From Flavobacterium sp. 140616W15 (lineage in GTDB: Bacteria; Bacteroidota; Bacteroidia; Flavobacteriales; Flavobacteriaceae): DNA of 64,000 nucleotides. Where the stretch lies: the NCBI RefSeq assembly GCF_003668995.1, contig NZ_CP033068.1, positions 3,410,001 through 3,474,000 of the forward strand, read 5' to 3'. The notes under the pieces were generated by a model. The model was not told the DNA's origin, did no database searches, and saw only the letters and a list, made by a program, of their open reading frames with translations. The translations under genes were made by a program, and so were the position numbers. Positions 9,181 to 17,001 of the stretch are shown here, piece after piece. The stretch's first letter is position 1. Each line of letters begins with the position of its first letter.

Positions 9181-11229
9181 ATGAAAAAAAGAAACATTAT
9201 TTTAATCCTATTATTCGTAACAGGAATTATGCAAGCACAAGATCGTCCACAACCTAAACCAGGTAAATCACCAATAGTAAATATTAAAAAACCACAAACC
9301 TTTGTTTTGGCAAACGGAATGAAAGTTTTGGTTGTTGAAAACCACAAATTACCTAGAGTAAGCTTTAACCTAACCCTTGACAACGCTCCTTTTACAGAAG
9401 GAAACAAGAAAGGAGTAGATGAGCTAACAAGTAATATGATTGGCGATGGAACAAAAAAAACAAACAAAGAAGCTTTTAACGAAGAGATAGATTTTTATGG
9501 AGCGAATATTAATTTCAGCTCAAGTGGTGCTTTCGCAAGCTCTCTTTCTAAATATTCAGGAAGAATCTTAGAATTATTAGCTGAAGGTGCTTTACAGCCT
9601 AATTTTACTCAAGTAGAATTTGACAAAGAAAAAGCAAAACTCAGCGAAGGTCTTAAAGCTGAAGAAAAAAGCGTACCTGCTATCGAAAGAAGAGTCGTTG
9701 ACGCATTAGCATTTGGAAAAAATCATCCTTCTGGAGAATTCATCACTGAAGAAACCTTAAAAAACATAACACTGGCTGATGTAGAAGAGAATTACAAAAA
9801 ACATTTTGTCCCTGAGAATGCCTATTTGGTAGTTATTGGAGATATAAAATTTAAAGAAACTAAGGCAGCTGTAGAAAAACTTTTTGGAAAGTGGGAGAAA
9901 AAAACACAACCAAAAGACACTTATCCTGCTCCTATAAACGTAGCTAATCTTCAAATTAACTTTGTTGATGTTCCAAATGCTGTACAATCAGAGATAGCAT
10001 TAGTTAACACCGTAAATTTAAAAATGAATGATCCAGATTTCTTTCCTGCAGTAATTGCTAATCAAATTTTAGGAGGAGATTTCAACAGTTATTTAAATAT
10101 GAATTTACGTGAAGCCCACGGATGGACATATGGTGCTAGTTCAGGTCTAGGAAGCGGAAAATACACTACTAAATTCAAAGCCGCTTCTGCAGTAAGAAAT
10201 GCCGTAACGGACAGTGCTGTAGTAGAATTTGTAAAAGAAATTAAAAGAATCAGAAGTGAAAAAGTTTCGGACGAGATTTTAAAAACTGTTAAAGCAGGAT
10301 ACATAGGTAGATTTGTAATGCAGGTTGAGAAACCTCAAACAGTAGCTAGATATGCATTGAATATAGAAACTGAAAATCTTCCAAAAGATTTTTATGAAAA
10401 ATACATTCAAAACATTAACAATGTAACTCCTGATGAAATACTTAGAGTAGCCAATAAATATTTCCTAATTGACAATATGAGAATTGTAGTTACCGGAAAA
10501 GGATCTGAAGTAATTCCAGGTTTAGAAAAACTAAATATTCCTATTAGTTATTTTGACAAGTATGCTAATCCTACTGAAAAACCATCATTAAAAAAAGAGG
10601 TTCCTAAAGGAGTAACTGCCAAAAATGTATTCGATAACTACATAAAAGCTATTGGTGGAGAAAAAGCTGTTGCCTCTGTAAAAACTATTGCAATGCTAGG
10701 ATCAACAACCATTCCTCAGGCACCATCACCATTAACATTCACTTCTAAAATGGATGCTAAAGGAAAAATGATGGTTTCATTAGCTATGGGACCTATGAAC
10801 TTAATGAAACAAGTTGTCAATGAAAAAACTGCTTACATTGAACAACAAGGACAACGAAAAAATCTTGAAGGCAAAGATCTTGCTGAAATGAAAGCTAGTG
10901 CTGTTCCTTTTGAAGAACTACAGCTTTCTAAAAAAGATGGATTAGTAATTGACCGTGTCGAACCAATTAATAATAACGATGCTTATGCTATAGTAGACGG
11001 CAAAACAACCTACTTTTTTGACACAAAATCTGGATTAAAAGTTGCTGAAGCTAAAGTAGCCGAACAAGCAGGAAAATCAATAACACAAATTACAAATTTT
11101 GGTGACTACAAAGAAGTAAAAGGAGTTAAGATACCTTTTAATATTATTCAAAATGTAGGCTTTGAATTAAACATCAAAATGTCGGAAGTAAAAATCAACG
11201 AAGGAGTTTCTGACGCTGATTTCTTATAG
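9181..11229 (+). CDS. M16 family peptidase-like protein, non-catalytic partner with C-terminal extension
   Basis: The ATG at 9181 (MKKRNIILILLFVTG) starts a clear signal peptide; earlier in-frame ATG codons overlap the preceding gene and are less likely. Residues 40-460 form an M16 pair. The position of HxxEH is replaced (NAPFTEGNKKGVDELTSNM), so it cannot bind zinc. The second half keeps GWTYGASSGLGSGKYTTKF, typical of non-catalytic subunits. Residues 470-682 are an extra domain resembling the lipoprotein-carrier-like tails seen in Bacteroidetes M16 proteins. It probably forms a heterodimer with the upstream protein. A perfect palindromic terminator follows. Confidence 0.9.
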   Translation: MKKRNIILILLFVTGIMQAQDRPQPKPGKSPIVNIKKPQTFVLANGMKVLVVENHKLPRVSFNLTLDNAPFTEGNKKGVDELTSNMIGDGTKKTNKEAFNEEIDFYGANINFSSSGAFASSLSKYSGRILELLAEGALQPNFTQVEFDKEKAKLSEGLKAEEKSVPAIERRVVDALAFGKNHPSGEFITEETLKNITLADVEENYKKHFVPENAYLVVIGDIKFKETKAAVEKLFGKWEKKTQPKDTYPAPINVANLQINFVDVPNAVQSEIALVNTVNLKMNDPDFFPAVIANQILGGDFNSYLNMNLREAHGWTYGASSGLGSGKYTTKFKAASAVRNAVTDSAVVEFVKEIKRIRSEKVSDEILKTVKAGYIGRFVMQVEKPQTVARYALNIETENLPKDFYEKYIQNINNVTPDEILRVANKYFLIDNMRIVVTGKGSEVIPGLEKLNIPISYFDKYANPTEKPSLKKEVPKGVTAKNVFDNYIKAIGGEKAVASVKTIAMLGSTTIPQAPSPLTFTSKMDAKGKMMVSLAMGPMNLMKQVVNEKTAYIEQQGQRKNLEGKDLAEMKASAVPFEELQLSKKDGLVIDRVEPINNNDAYAIVDGKTTYFFDTKSGLKVAEAKVAEQAGKSITQITNFGDYKEVKGVKIPFNIIQNVGFELNIKMSEVKINEGVSDADFL

Positions 11230-11254
11230 AAGAAGCTGAAATACTAAAATTCTT

Positions 11255-11292
11255 AAAAGCTTTGTCAAAGTTTAAACTTTGACAAAGCTTTT
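11255..11292 (+). terminator. Strong intrinsic terminator of the M16 operon
   Basis: AAAAGCTTTGTCAAAGTTT is followed at once by its exact reverse complement and a T8 tract, an unusually long perfect palindrome. It lies 26 bases after the stop codon. Confidence 0.9.
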
Positions 11293-11357
11293 TTTTGTGT
11301 TTTACTTTTCACAAAAAACCAGCTTACTTTTTACGAATATCAGCCCACAATTAAAAC

Positions 11358-12224
11358 TCACTTCTTCGCCGACAGATAAACTCCTACCAAAACAATAAAA
11401 GCTCCCAGAAGCTGAATTGGCGTAAGCATCTCATTATCCAAAAATCCCCAGAAGAAAGCTATTATCGGAATTAAATAGGTCACTGAAGTTGCAAATACAG
11501 GAGACGACATTTGTATTAATTTAAAAAACAAAACGTTTGCAATACCCGTCCCAACTACTCCAAGAACAACAATAAAGAAAATAGAATACTGGGCTTTTTC
11601 GTCATACATTACTTCATGAAATCCTGAAAAACTTAATATTACAATTGCAGGAATTAATAACACCATAAAATTCCCTGTAGTAATACTCAGCGAACTCAAA
11701 TCCGACAAGTACTTCTTTATCAAGTTTACATTTATTGCATAACAAAGTGACGCCACAACTACTAGAATGGCATAGTAATAATTTTGCTCAGGATGACTCA
11801 TTGCTCCATTAAAAACCAAAAGCAAACAACCTACCAAACCAATAAAAACACCAAAAATTTGTCGTCTCTGAGATTGCATTCCAAAAATAAACACTCCTAT
11901 TACCAAAGTATTTAATGGAGTTAACGAATTTAAGATTGCCGTAATCGAGCTATCAATTTCCGTTTCGGCAATTGCAAAAAGATAGGCAGGTGTAAATGTT
12001 CCAAAAAAAGAAGTTAACGCAATAAATTTCCATTGGCGTTGCGGAATTTTAGCCAAGCTTTTAAAACCAATCAATAGCAAAAATAAGGCAGCAAAAATAA
12101 TTCGCAAAGAACCCAACTGAATCGCTGTTAAACCTATTAATCCTTTTTTTATCAATATAAAAGAACTCCCCCAAATTAGAGCTAATCCTATTAAATAAAC
12201 CCACTTTACTTCTTTTAAACCCAT
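11358..12224 (-). CDS. EamA-family (DMT superfamily) transporter
   Basis: The 288-residue protein has ten hydrophobic segments arranged as two EamA repeats of about 130 residues (roughly 8-136 and 150-285). It includes the family motifs GSSFILIKKGL near the start and LTPLNTLVIGVFIFG at the end of the first repeat. EamA proteins are inner-membrane exporters of amino acids, nucleosides or other small metabolites; the substrate cannot be predicted. The gene stands alone, divergent from the HMA lipoprotein gene. Confidence 0.9.
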   Translation of the reverse strand: MGLKEVKWVYLIGLALIWGSSFILIKKGLIGLTAIQLGSLRIIFAALFLLLIGFKSLAKIPQRQWKFIALTSFFGTFTPAYLFAIAETEIDSSITAILNSLTPLNTLVIGVFIFGMQSQRRQIFGVFIGLVGCLLLVFNGAMSHPEQNYYYAILVVVASLCYAINVNLIKKYLSDLSSLSITTGNFMVLLIPAIVILSFSGFHEVMYDEKAQYSIFFIVVLGVVGTGIANVLFFKLIQMSSPVFATSVTYLIPIIAFFWGFLDNEMLTPIQLLGAFIVLVGVYLSAKK

Positions 12225-12282
12225 ATCACCTCTTTTAAAGCAAAATTGTAATAAATTTATGAATTCTCCATTCGATTTTTAT

Positions 12283-12290
12283 TAATTTTG
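12283..12290 (+). promoter_or_regulatory. Possible -7 element for the HMA lipoprotein gene
   Basis: TAATTTTG matches TAnnTTTG and lies 38 bases before the ATG. No -33 TTG is seen at the normal spacing. Confidence 0.4.
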
Positions 12291-12328
12291 CAAACAAATC
12301 CTGTCGTAAACTATTAAAACAAAACAAT

Positions 12329-12706
12329 ATGAAAATCGTAAAATCAATCGCAACTTTAGCAATTGCAAGCCTTTTATTTATAAGTTGCAAAAAGAATGAA
12401 ACAGAAACTAAAGAAGTAACTACAACTGAAACTGTTGCTCCAAAAGCAAATAAAGAAATTGCTGCTCAAAATGTACAAACCGCAAGTTTTGAGATTGAAG
12501 GAATGACTTGTGCAATGGGATGTGCAAAAACTATCGAAAGCGAATTAGCTGACCTTGATGGCGTACAAGATGCTAAAGTAGATTTTGACAAAAAAACTGC
12601 TACTGTAACTTTTGACAAAACTGTTCAAAATCCTGAAAACTTAACTAAAATAGTTCAAGCTACTGGTGACGGTAAAACATATAAAGTTTCAAACATGAAA
12701 TCGTAA
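12329..12706 (+). CDS. Heavy-metal-associated (HMA) domain lipoprotein
   Basis: The 125-residue protein has a lipoprotein signal peptide with lipobox LFISC (Cys20). A Thr/Glu/Lys-rich linker leads to an HMA fold (residues 52-118). The metal loop reads GMTCAMGC, so the cysteines are spaced CxxxC rather than the usual CxxC. The remainder (IESELADLDGVQDAKVDFDKKTATVTF) is typical of HMA. It probably binds Cu+ or a similar ion at the periplasmic membrane face as a metal chaperone or sink. No metal ATPase gene is adjacent. A terminator shared with the converging gldD gene follows. Confidence 0.9.
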   Translation: MKIVKSIATLAIASLLFISCKKNETETKEVTTTETVAPKANKEIAAQNVQTASFEIEGMTCAMGCAKTIESELADLDGVQDAKVDFDKKTATVTFDKTVQNPENLTKIVQATGDGKTYKVSNMKS

Positions 12707-12723
12707 TTCAAACGATTTTAATG

Positions 12724-12766
12724 ATACAAAAAAAGAGCATTCATAACGAATGCTCTTTTTTTGTAT
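12724..12766. terminator. Bidirectional terminator between HMA gene and gldD
   Basis: A hairpin with a 19-bp stem (core AAAAAAAGAGCATTC) closes an ATAAC loop. The flanking A and T tracts make it work on both strands for the two converging genes. Confidence 0.9.
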
Positions 12767-12781
12767 CTGTATTTCTTATAA

Positions 12782-13345
12782 TTACTTCCATTTAATAGTT
12801 TCCATCAGATGTTGCATATCATTTTTAATATAACTCGCTGCAGGCATGATTGAATCAAAATTTGGCTTAGCATAAAAATAAACTGAGCCCGTCACAAAAT
12901 GCTTAATACTGTCTGTGATATAAAATTGAGAGTTTGTAGCAGCATTTCCGTCAACTTGATAAAACATACCATAAGCTTTTTTATCAGGGTTTAAATACGG
13001 CTGTTCTAATATATCATCCGCTTTTATAACATGCTCGTAAGTTAACTTCTGAGCATCTTTCAATAATTTATTAATATCATTATTGACAGGTTTATAAGTA
13101 AGGTAAATCGTAGCTTTCATTTTTGGATATGAAATCATGAACCCGCAATCTTTTTCCCCTTTTATAACTGCATCTGCATTTATCTCAAAAGCAAAAGGAC
13201 ATTGGTTTTCAAAATTTACATATTTAGCTTCTGCATAATCCAGTCTCAAATAACTTGCTGGCTTAGGCACAACATCATTTTTGCAACTTACTACAGTCAA
13301 TGTTATTATAAAAATCGTGATTATGGCAATTGATTTTTTAAGCAT
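12782..13345 (-). CDS. gldD: Gliding motility lipoprotein GldD
   Basis: The 187-residue protein has a signal peptide with lipobox VVSC (Cys21). It contains the GldD segments PKPASYLRLDYAEAKYVNF and MISYPKMKATIYLTYKPV, and ends in MQHLMETIKWK. GldD is an envelope lipoprotein required for gliding, and for type IX secretion-dependent motility, in Flavobacterium johnsoniae; its biochemical role is not settled. It follows gldE with a 4-base gap. The order ssb-gldE-gldD is the known flavobacterial arrangement, which supports the call. Confidence 0.95.
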   Translation of the reverse strand: MLKKSIAIITIFIITLTVVSCKNDVVPKPASYLRLDYAEAKYVNFENQCPFAFEINADAVIKGEKDCGFMISYPKMKATIYLTYKPVNNDINKLLKDAQKLTYEHVIKADDILEQPYLNPDKKAYGMFYQVDGNAATNSQFYITDSIKHFVTGSVYFYAKPNFDSIMPAASYIKNDMQHLMETIKWK

Positions 13346-13349
13346 TTTG

Positions 13350-14645
13350 TTATTCTATTGTTACTTTTATTTGTTTTATTCTTTTACTATCCACTGATTC
13401 TATCGTAAAAACACAGTTCTGAAAAGTTATTTTTTGATTCTTCTTTGGAAAATTTCCTATGATTTCCAAAATAAAACCTCCTAATGTTTCGGCTTCTCCT
13501 TTTTGTATTTCAAATAAGTCCTCATCAACATCTATAATTCTATAAAAATCTTTAAGATTTATCTTTCCTTCAAACAGGTAATTCTTATCATCAATTTGAG
13601 AAAAATTAATGTGTTCATCATCAAACTCATCACTTATATCTCCTACTATTTCTTCTATAACATCCTCTAAAGAAACTAACCCAGAGGTTCCACCGTATTC
13701 ATCAACAACAATTGCTAAATGGCTTTTCATACTCTGAAAATCTTTCAATAAATTGTCTAATTTCTTATTCTCTGGCACAAAAAATGGCTCTCGAATAAGT
13801 GTAGCCCAGTCAAAATCTTTTTTATCTATATATGGAAGCAAGTCTTTAACGAACAAAACCCCTTCAATCTGATCAATATTGTCTCGGTAAACTGGAATTC
13901 TAGAATATCCTTTTTCGATAATTTTAGGATATATTGCTTCAAAAGACTCTGAAATCTCTAATGCAAAAATATCAATCCTCGGACTCATTACCTGTTTTGT
14001 ATCTGTATTTCCAAAAGAAACAATCCCTTCTAATATTTTTTGTTCTTCAGTTGATGTATCTTCTGAATCAGTGAGTTCTAAAGCCTGAGACAATTGCCCT
14101 ACTGAGAAACTCGTCTTTTGCTTCCCTAATTTATTATGCAAATAAATTGTTGCTGAACGCATTGGCAGACTAATAGGAGAAAGCAATTTATCTAACAAAG
14201 CTAATGGATATGCTACTCGCTGTGCAAATTTAAGATTATTACGACTTGCATAAACCTTTGGCAAAATTTCACCAAAAAACAATATCAAAGCAGTAACCAA
14301 AATCACTTCTAGAATAAATTTTAACACTGGAGAAATCACTGCTCCAAAAATATCTCGACCTACAAAAGAGAACAAAATAACAACTCCAATATTAATAAAA
14401 TTATTGGCCACAAGAAGTGTCGCTAAAAGCTTTTTGGGTTTATCCAACAGGTTAGAAATTATTCTTCCTTTGGATACGTTTTGTTGTAATGCCTCATCAA
14501 TATCTTTTTGAGACAACGAAAAAAGTGCTACTTCGGCGCCTGAAACAATGGCCGAACAAAAAAGTAAAATAAATATTCCAAGAAAACCAACAATCAGGTC
14601 GGCATCTAAGATGTTTGCAACGTATAAACTGGGCTCTGGGTCCAA
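13350..14645 (-). CDS. gldE: Gliding motility-associated protein GldE (CNNM/CorC-like)
   Basis: The 431-residue protein has a DUF21/CNNM membrane domain of about four helices (VSGAEVALFSLSQKDIDEAL near residue 36). A CBS pair follows at about 205-330 (RIPVYRDNIDQIEGVLFVKDLL and HLAIVVDEYGGTSGLVSLED), then a CorC_HlyC C-terminal domain. Relatives include Mg2+/Co2+ efflux proteins. In Flavobacterium, extra GldE compensates for some GldD defects. The start appears to be TTG at 14645 (MDPEPSLYV), because an in-frame stop lies a few codons upstream and no early ATG exists. It sits between ssb and gldD. Confidence 0.94.
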   Translation of the reverse strand: MDPEPSLYVANILDADLIVGFLGIFILLFCSAIVSGAEVALFSLSQKDIDEALQQNVSKGRIISNLLDKPKKLLATLLVANNFINIGVVILFSFVGRDIFGAVISPVLKFILEVILVTALILFFGEILPKVYASRNNLKFAQRVAYPLALLDKLLSPISLPMRSATIYLHNKLGKQKTSFSVGQLSQALELTDSEDTSTEEQKILEGIVSFGNTDTKQVMSPRIDIFALEISESFEAIYPKIIEKGYSRIPVYRDNIDQIEGVLFVKDLLPYIDKKDFDWATLIREPFFVPENKKLDNLLKDFQSMKSHLAIVVDEYGGTSGLVSLEDVIEEIVGDISDEFDDEHINFSQIDDKNYLFEGKINLKDFYRIIDVDEDLFEIQKGEAETLGGFILEIIGNFPKKNQKITFQNCVFTIESVDSKRIKQIKVTIE

Positions 14646-14668
14646 ATTAAAAAGAATTAGTTAAACAA

Positions 14669-15109
14669 TCAGAATGGCAAATCATTTATTGGTAAGCCAT
14701 CATTCGAGGCGTCAAAGTTAGTGTTTTTTGACGATTCTGAAGAAGGATTCTGCTTCTGCCCTTCAGTCTCTTTTTTAGTTGTCAAGAAAGTAAACTCTGT
14801 TACTTGTATCTCGGTCGTATGTTTCGTCGAGCCATCTTCGGCTTGCCATTGGCGTGACTTTATTCTTCCTTCGATATATATTTTATCTCCCTTTGACAAA
14901 TATTTTTCACAAATTTCTGCGGCTTTATTACGCACAACAAGATTATGCCACTCTGTTGAAGTGATCTTCTCATTGGTTGTTTTATTTATATAAACCTCAT
15001 TAGTTGCCAATTGAAATCGCCCAATGCAATTCCCACCATCAAAATAATGCATTTTTACATCGTCACCTAAATGACCTATCAACATCACTTTATTTAATGT
15101 TCCGTTCAT
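14669..15109 (-). CDS. ssb: Single-stranded DNA-binding protein
   Basis: The 146-residue protein has an OB fold in residues 1-105 (NKVMLIGHLGDDVKMHYF, then STEWHNLVVRNKAAEICEKY and GDKIYIEGRIKSRQW). A polar linker follows and the C-terminal tip is DGLPINDLPF, the peptide through which SSB recruits repair and replication proteins. It coats single-stranded DNA. Its place next to mutY and before gldE is the standard flavobacterial gene order. Confidence 0.96.
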   Translation of the reverse strand: MNGTLNKVMLIGHLGDDVKMHYFDGGNCIGRFQLATNEVYINKTTNEKITSTEWHNLVVRNKAAEICEKYLSKGDKIYIEGRIKSRQWQAEDGSTKHTTEIQVTEFTFLTTKKETEGQKQNPSSESSKNTNFDASNDGLPINDLPF

Positions 15110-15158
15110 GACTTACTATTGTATTTCTATCAAAGATACATTTTTTTAGAAAATTATT

Positions 15159-16196
15159 TTATTCTGTTTCAATAAAATTATGAATCACTATAGGAAAAGG
15201 ATATGTTTTTAAATCCTGCGCATTAATCCCATTTATAATTGTCTCATTAATTTTTATTTTCCAAAATTTAATAAACAAATGCTGGTGTGATAATTTATGA
15301 ATAATACTTTTTGGATTACATTCTTCTATTCCTATAATAGAGTACGCAACAAAAAACTCTTCTTTAATATAAGCTGCTATAAAATCAAAATCTTTTTCAG
15401 CATCTGTTTCTAACAGTGGAAACTCATACAAATTGTGCCAGATTCCTTTTGCTGTTCGTTTTTGCAAAACAGTATTACCTATTTCATCCTCAACAACCAG
15501 ATAATTAAAATATCGAGCCGTTACTTTTAGTTTTTTAGATTTAACCGGCAACACATCAACTTTTTTCCGCTGTAAAGCTGCACAACTATCATTAAACACA
15601 CAAACCAAACAATTTGGACTTTTGGGTACACATTGTAACGCGCCAAACTCCATTATAGCCTGATTAAAAATTGCGGGATTATCTTTCGGCATTAATTCAT
15701 ACGCCAAAGCAGCAAATTCTTTTTTAGTCGAAGCTAGAGCAATATCTGTTTCAACATCGAAGTAACGTGATAAAACACGAAACACATTTCCATCCACAAC
15801 AGGAACAGCTTCATTATAAGAAAACGATGCTATAGCAGCTGCTGTATATTCTCCTACTCCTTTTAATTTTAATAATTCAGCATAAGTTCCAGGAAACACT
15901 CCGTTTAATTCATTTGCTACAAACTGTGCTGTTTGATGCAAATTTCTAGCTCTCGAATAATATCCTAATCCTTGCCAAAGTTTCAAAACCTGCTCTTCAT
16001 TGGCGTTAGCCAAATCAAAAACAGTAGGAAATGCTTTTGTAAAAGACAAAAAATAAGGCATTCCTTGCGCTACTCGGGTCTGTTGTAGCATTATTTCTGA
16101 TAGCCAAATAGGGTAAGAATCGGTAGTATTTCGCCATGGCAAATCGCGTTTATTTTGTAAATACCATTTTATCAATTGTTTAGAAAAATTCATCAT
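15159..16196 (-). CDS. mutY: A/G-specific adenine glycosylase
   Basis: The 345-residue protein has an HhH-GPD fold. The catalytic Glu lies in WLSEIMLQQTRV (about residue 34), the helix-hairpin-helix is GVGEYTAAAIASF, and the catalytic Asp lies in VVDGNVFRVLSRYF. The 4Fe-4S cysteines are in CVPKSPNCLVCVFNDSC (C-x6-C-x2-C-x5-C). The C-terminal third (residues 225-345) is the NUDIX-like domain that recognises 8-oxoguanine. MutY removes adenine mispaired with 8-oxoG. TACTTTTG at 16211-16218 on the minus strand is a possible -7 element, without a clear -33 partner. Confidence 0.95.
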   Translation of the reverse strand: MMNFSKQLIKWYLQNKRDLPWRNTTDSYPIWLSEIMLQQTRVAQGMPYFLSFTKAFPTVFDLANANEEQVLKLWQGLGYYSRARNLHQTAQFVANELNGVFPGTYAELLKLKGVGEYTAAAIASFSYNEAVPVVDGNVFRVLSRYFDVETDIALASTKKEFAALAYELMPKDNPAIFNQAIMEFGALQCVPKSPNCLVCVFNDSCAALQRKKVDVLPVKSKKLKVTARYFNYLVVEDEIGNTVLQKRTAKGIWHNLYEFPLLETDAEKDFDFIAAYIKEEFFVAYSIIGIEECNPKSIIHKLSHQHLFIKFWKIKINETIINGINAQDLKTYPFPIVIHNFIETE

Positions 16197-16251
16197 TAAA
16201 TATTAGACAACAAAAGTAAAAGTTTATGTAATTAAAATTTAACGAATTAGC

Positions 16252-16283
16252 TTGAATATTTGTTTTTTTAATTCCTATATTTG
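16252..16283 (+). promoter_or_regulatory. Promoter of the HU gene
   Basis: TTG at 16252-16254 is followed after 21 bases by TATATTTG at 16276-16283, a good flavobacterial promoter. The ATG lies 41 bases further on. Confidence 0.7.
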
Positions 16284-16324
16284 CAAACTCAAAAAATAGT
16301 ATACCATTATAAATAGGAAAGAAA

Positions 16325-16615
16325 ATGACGAAAGCAGATATCGTAGCGAAGATTTCAGAAAAATTAGGTCTTGAAAAAGGTGACGTTCAAGCAACTGTAG
16401 AGACTTTTATGAATGAAGTAAAAACTTCATTAGAAACTGGAGACAATGTTTATTTAAGAGGGTTCGGTAGTTTTATTGTAAAAACCAGAGCTGAGAAGAC
16501 TGGAAGAAACATTTCTAAAAATACCACTATTAAAATTCCAGCACACAACATCCCTGCGTTTAAACCTGCAAAAGTTTTCGTAGAAGGAGTAAAGACAAAT
16601 AACGAAGCAAAATAA
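16325..16615 (+). CDS. HU/IHF family DNA-binding protein
   Basis: The 96-residue protein carries the family signature GFGSFIVKTRAEKTGRN followed by TTIKIPAHNIPAFKPAKVF. These form the beta-arm with its DNA-intercalating proline and the C-terminal helix. The N-terminal helices (MTKADIVAKISEKLGLEKGD) are also standard. It bends and compacts DNA as a dimer. It lies upstream of a 30-codon basic gene and RNase G, a conserved Bacteroidetes order, with its own promoter at 16252-16283. Confidence 0.95.
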   Translation: MTKADIVAKISEKLGLEKGDVQATVETFMNEVKTSLETGDNVYLRGFGSFIVKTRAEKTGRNISKNTTIKIPAHNIPAFKPAKVFVEGVKTNNEAK

Positions 16616-16646
16616 TACTATTAATTAATCATAAAATCGATAAGAT

Positions 16647-16739
16647 ATGCCAAGTGGTAAAAAAAGAAAGAGACATAAGGTAGCAACGCACAAACGTAAA
16701 AAAAGAGCGAGAGCTAACCGTCACAAGAAGAAAAAGTAG
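16647..16739 (+). CDS. 30-residue highly basic protein, probably ribosome-associated (AURKAIP1/COX24-like)
   Basis: ATG at 16647 opens a 30-codon frame beginning MPSGKKRKRHKVATHKRKKR and ending in a run of lysines. More than half of the residues are Lys, Arg or His. The pattern resembles the short KRRRKKMxKHKxRKR segment of the AURKAIP1/COX24 (mS38) family, to which mycobacterial bS22 also belongs. I infer a small-subunit ribosomal protein or rRNA-binding role from this composition and the HU/RNase G context. The start is 31 bases after the HU stop. The terminator hairpin begins inside its last codons. Confidence 0.75.
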   Translation: MPSGKKRKRHKVATHKRKKRARANRHKKKK

Positions 16740-16756
16740 TTTTAAACTACTTTTTT
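16731..16756 (+). terminator. Terminator overlapping the end of the basic mini-gene
   Basis: AAAAAGTAGTTT pairs with AAACTACTTTTT and runs into T-rich sequence. The stop codon TAG (16737-16739) lies in the left arm. It would separate HU and the small gene from rng. Confidence 0.8.
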
Positions 16757-16949
16757 CTTTTTAAACGTTCATTGAAATTGAAAATTAGTTACCAGTCATC
16801 AATACACAGTACTCAGTCTACTGATTACATAAAACTGCTTACTGCCTGCTAATTTTCCCCGGGTTCAATACCTGTTAAAAATATTGTTTAATCCATCCTT
16901 ACAATTCAGTTATGAGTTATATGTTATGAGTTTAAGAGTTGCAAAGCTA

Positions 16950-16976
16950 TGAACTGAAAACTGTGAACTGAAAACT
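16950..16976. repeat. 13-bp direct repeat upstream of rng
   Basis: TGAACTGAAAACT occurs twice, at 16950-16962 and 16964-16976, separated by one base. It sits 26 bases before the rng start in a 262-base gap that has no other clear feature. Confidence 0.75.
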
Positions 16977-17001
16977 AAAAAGTTCGGATAAAAATTTACA
17001 A

